From the NCBI GenBank assembly GCA_013399855.1, contig VXAY01002115.1, positions 1,094,540 to 1,158,539 on the forward strand: a stretch of 64,000 bases of DNA. The letters are read 5' to 3'. Of this stretch, positions 60,481-64,000 are shown in pieces. The notes beneath the pieces are model-generated. The model was given only the letters and a program-made list of their open reading frames with translations, made no database searches and was not told where the DNA came from. Position 1 is the stretch's first letter, and each line of letters begins with the position of its first letter. Made by a program: the position numbers and the translations under genes. This stretch comes from Oxyruncus cristatus. Its lineage: Eukaryota > Chordata > Aves > Passeriformes > Cotingidae.

Positions 60481-60609
60481 TTGAAACATGAGCTGCTGTG
60501 AATATTTACTGCACACTTGTTCAGGCATTTATCTAAATAGGTGGCATGCCAGGTCTATGTAATAAGGAATAATGATTCCTTAGAAGAGTTACAGGAAATT
60601 ATGGAAGAC

Positions 60610-60641
60610 AAAAAAAAAAAAAAAAAAGAAGAAAAAAAAAA
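60610..60641. repeat. interrupted poly-A tract
   Basis: Eighteen A, GAAG, then ten A. No retroposed sequence recognised upstream. Confidence 0.85.
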
Positions 60642-60644
60642 TAG

Positions 60645-63600
60645 GGAAAAGTTTTGCATAGTGGGTTGGTTGTAGCATCCAAAAACATATATCAATTCTT
60701 CCAGAGATAGAGCAATTGCATTCTAATGACAAAAATTTTATTGTAACAAATAAATCAATTCTTGCCCTACTGCAGTCTCAGATGTTACTTTTATGGATCT
60801 TCCCATGTCCATTACATAAAACTGCTCCTGATAGAGTGCATTAAATGACAACTGCTGGGGGGGTGAAGAATACAGTACCACGTCTTTGCACACTGTGCTC
60901 TACCTGCTATTAATCACTATCTCATTGCATGGGGATCCATTTATATCACTGCACCAACAGTGCTGAGTGGCTTACAGTGATGGACTGTGCTGCACAAGGA
61001 ATGTTTGTTTTTGCAGCAGAGCTGTCACCAAATGCCCAGCAAAATGAAAATTCAAGATATCCCCAATTAGAAGCGCTTTCAGGAGGGGAAAAAGGCCAGC
61101 AAAAAACCCACACTGTGGGGCAAAGAAAGAAAATTCATGTCCCATAGTCTCAGTCCTCATATAAACATGCCAGAACAATTCTTCTCAGGCCCCCATACAA
61201 TGCAGACAATCTCCCCCACAACACGAGTTCTACACCTGTCCCCTTTTGCACCCAGTTCTTCAATGTAACAGTAAAGCAATTTTTCATGAAATATTAAGTG
61301 ATTATAGCAGCGTGTTTCTGGATACCTTGTGGCTTAAACAGAAGTCAGACACACTAGATAGAAACAAAATTTTTTATGTGTAAGATCACATCATAGTCAT
61401 TTGGTCTAGCAGTTTTTGAGTGGAACTCTTCTTGTCTTCTAAGCACTTAAAAAAAAAAAAAATTAACAGCCAAATGCACAGTTCTGGTAATTAAAGAAGA
61501 AACAGGAAGCCCAGAGGAGATTTTATGTGTCCTCTTGGACCAGCATATCTGGTAAAAGGAGGTTGCCTGTCCCTTACATCTATTACTTCATTTCAGTCTT
61601 CCACCCTGCAGCAAACATGCCAGCAGGGACCAGTGCCAAGGAATAATAGGAAGTGCCTTTGAAGTCCAGGGAATACCACGCGTGGGCAGAGTACGCCACT
61701 GTGACTATCTGAAGAATTACACCTGTCAAACATGCTACCTTGTTTTACCTCACTTGTTAGCAGACACCTAACAAGTTTCCCAACAGAACAGATATGGTAA
61801 TCTCTTCCTTTCCAAAAATATTTAAGCCAACAAATACTCACAACATTAGAATAATTTCTGAATAGCACTGCCTTCAAGAGCTACTTGCAAGGATTAAATG
61901 CGTCCTCTCATTGTTTTATCTCTCTCTTTACCTTCCCCTTCCCCCCTTCCTCATCCTTTACCCATTAGGCAGAGTGTTAAATCAGACATTTCAGGGCTGT
62001 GTCGTATCATCATCGTTTTTACTGTCACTGGAATTTGGGCATTATAACGTAAAATAATAGTGATACTACACAGCATTCTCTTTTGGGGACTGCTTTTCAG
62101 AAATCCAAGTAGAAAACCTCAGCATTAATTAAAGTCTTTCCTTGCCCAGACACAGTCCCCTGAAACACTGAGAGCCACTTTTTATCTACAGCTGAAAATA
62201 AAATCTCAAATGTTACCAACAGGATGCAGATGAAAAAACATGCAGCTTATGGACCTCTCTCCTTACTTCCCTGGTTTCTTCACTGTAAAGTGAAACGATT
62301 ATTTTGTTGTTGGGCTTTCAAGGGTTTGGGATAGGTTGTTTTGGCAAAATAATTTACTTTTCTACATGTTAGGTCCAAACAGTTGCTGAGCACTTTAAAG
62401 GAAGGCTGCTGAGCAACTTTTTTGTCCTTTCCAACCCAGTACTCTCCATCCAGGCTCCCATTTCTCAGTCTACAGGTGCCACCTGAATGGCATTCTGCTC
62501 ATTCTACATGGCCAGTTTATCTCTGCTGTACTATCCACACCCCGTGGGGAAAAAACCCAAAGCAACACTTTTGCACTGCACTTCAGGGCTTCATATGGAT
62601 ACAGAAGTTTCCTTCTGAAGCAGGATTAATTTATTCACCAGTATGCTAATTTCATTTGCCTGTGGCTATTAGTGAATAACCTGAAGCCTGAGTTTGGCAT
62701 GGTTGTTAGGAGTGCCTGCAGTGATAAATGACCAAGTGGGTATATCTACATGGATTCTTTTTCTTCTGCATTTTAATTCATTAACCAAATGAGGTCTTAA
62801 AACCCTTTACCTATTTCCTACCCTTCTGATAGATTAGTACGCATTTCATAGTCATCCATCTGATAAAGGCAAAAAAAAGCAAGACTGTCCTCTGTGGTGT
62901 TACAGGCAGTATTCTCTCCACCCTTCTCATTACTCAGCTAAACTCAATTTTGTTCCTTTCGTTATTTTCTGTTCGTACAGTGATTTGCAAGTGAATAACT
63001 CCACTCTCTGAAGAGGCTGGATCAGATGCAGAGTAATTGTGCCAGGCTGGAATGAATGGAGCTGCACATCTCACACTCGCTGCCTCCCCAGTTAGCTTGG
63101 CAGAGAGGTTATTTTCTCACCACCCTTTGGGAGCACACACCTACAGAACTGCTGAACTACTCTGCTCACCTAAGGGATGGGTCAGTGAGCACTTTCCAGC
63201 AGCACATGCCCCCTTTGGAAGAGATAACCCTTCACCCAAGCCCAGGTTTCCTCTCTTCACCACCACAGGCATTAACACTCGATGGCTGCAGGATGAGGGA
63301 CAGATTCAGCTGCAGACTCATCTTTTGCTCCGACTACTGGGCCAACAGATCAGTAAGTGCTAGTGCTGGCCTGGCAGTGGTGGCAGGAGAGGGCAGCCAG
63401 GCATAAAAAGAGCAGCAGGAGGGAAACAAAGCATCCCACTGGGCAGTCGTGTTGTCTAAATATGATGGTGAAGCAGCAGTCAGTTGGGCAAAGACAGGCC
63501 TGTCTCGAGGTCAGCAGTGAGGAGGGTAAAGTCCACCTGTTTCTGGCTTACTTACAACTCTACCTTTGATGCACAGTTGTCTTTTCAGCCATCTGTTTTG

Positions 63601-63970
63601 AGGCTTTGTTTTTTTCAGTTTGATTTTAAATTTTCCTTGCGGGCATTTGGCTTGCTCTAATAAGGCTTTTTAAAAATATTTGCCTTGCCTACAAAAAGCA
63701 CAATGACTTAAAGTGAGGAGAGCAGGGATGCCCACAAGGCAAGGGTCATAGCTCCAGGGAGAGCTGCAGCCCAACCTCCCATGATTTTGGGACATAGGCT
63801 CCAGGTAGATTTTGTGACAAATTCCCTGTCTCCTCCACATCCAGTTTCAACAGCTCTTCAGTTCAGCAGACTTCACTGGTGTCACTAATTTATCAGTGCC
63901 TGTCTTTTGGAAATCTAGTACTTTATGTAGAGAGACTTGCCCTTACTTATCTTTCCTTTTAAATTCAAGT
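60645..63970. other. noncoding stretch, no gene seen
   Basis: No gene or RNA gene recognised. A-run near 61449-61462. A GTGGTGGCAGGAGAGGGCAG string (63377-63396) contains a further CTCF-like core. Two overlapping plus-strand frames at 63037-63406 reflect raised GC. Confidence 0.45.
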
Positions 63971-63973
63971 AAA

Positions 63974-64000
63974 CCACCTTTCTGATCATTGAGTCCAAGC
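63974..64000 (+). mobile_element. probable CR1 LINE 3' fragment, cut by window edge
   Basis: CTTTCTGATCATTGAGTCCAA (about 63978-63998) resembles the avian CR1 3' region that reads cctttaagatcattgagtccaacc. Only about 27 bases are present, so the family cannot be fixed. If it is CR1, it supports a bird or other sauropsid source. Confidence 0.4.

Noticed and set aside
1..64000. tRNA, rRNA, snRNA or CRISPR features
   Set aside because: No cloverleaf with A/B boxes outside SINE remnants, no rRNA-like sequence and no regularly spaced repeat array seen on either strand.

Overview
This is 64 kb of vertebrate nuclear DNA with no protein-coding gene that can be supported, most likely from a bird or another sauropsid. 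Evidence for that: it is AT-rich, interspersed repeats are very sparse for this length, there are no Alu, L1 or B1-type SINE/LINE copies, microsatellites are few and short, and the last 27 bases look like the 3' region of a CR1 LINE cut by the window edge. The recognisable repeats are old: four MIR/CORE-SINE-like fragments and four fragments of palindromic MITE-like elements with CCCATT...AATGGG centres or GGGCC(A/T) termini of the kind common in turtles, crocodilians and birds. These repeat assignments come from memory of consensus patterns, not from a search.

No open reading frame resembles a known protein, keeps a codon-like pattern, or sits between splice signals in a convincing way. The longest ATG frame (minus strand, 47933-48655) crosses a GAG microsatellite and homopolymer tracts. 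The window therefore reads as a gene desert or a very large intron. I cannot name the locus.

About a dozen short segments (100-600 bp) stand out from the background. They have clustered transcription-factor-like motifs, perfect inverted repeats, locally retained CpG, or dense homeodomain-type AT motifs. The best are 19495-19800, 20690-21105, 24655-25060, 25885-26180, 30780-30910, 32530-32760, 46430-46930, 50330-50580, 52900-53330 with the CpG-rich patch at 53501-53640, 58080-58570 and 60130-60500. I list them as candidate regulatory (possibly conserved noncoding) elements. Conservation cannot be judged from one sequence, so confidence is low to moderate.

Layout. 1-16 kb: AT-rich noncoding DNA, one MIR fragment, two striking inverted repeats (6391-6420 and 7104-7151) and an assembly gap inside a poly-T tract at 16139-16176. 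16-27 kb: the densest run of candidate elements, plus a strong G-quadruplex motif and a minus-strand MIR. 27-42 kb: mostly plain sequence with a 65-base hairpin, a palindromic double RUNX-like site and several ancient repeat scraps. 42-64 kb: candidate elements at 46.5, 50.4, 53, 58 and 60 kb, the CpG patch, and the CR1-like edge. If the segments are real enhancers, the simplest reading is a regulatory desert serving a developmental gene outside the window. That is inference.
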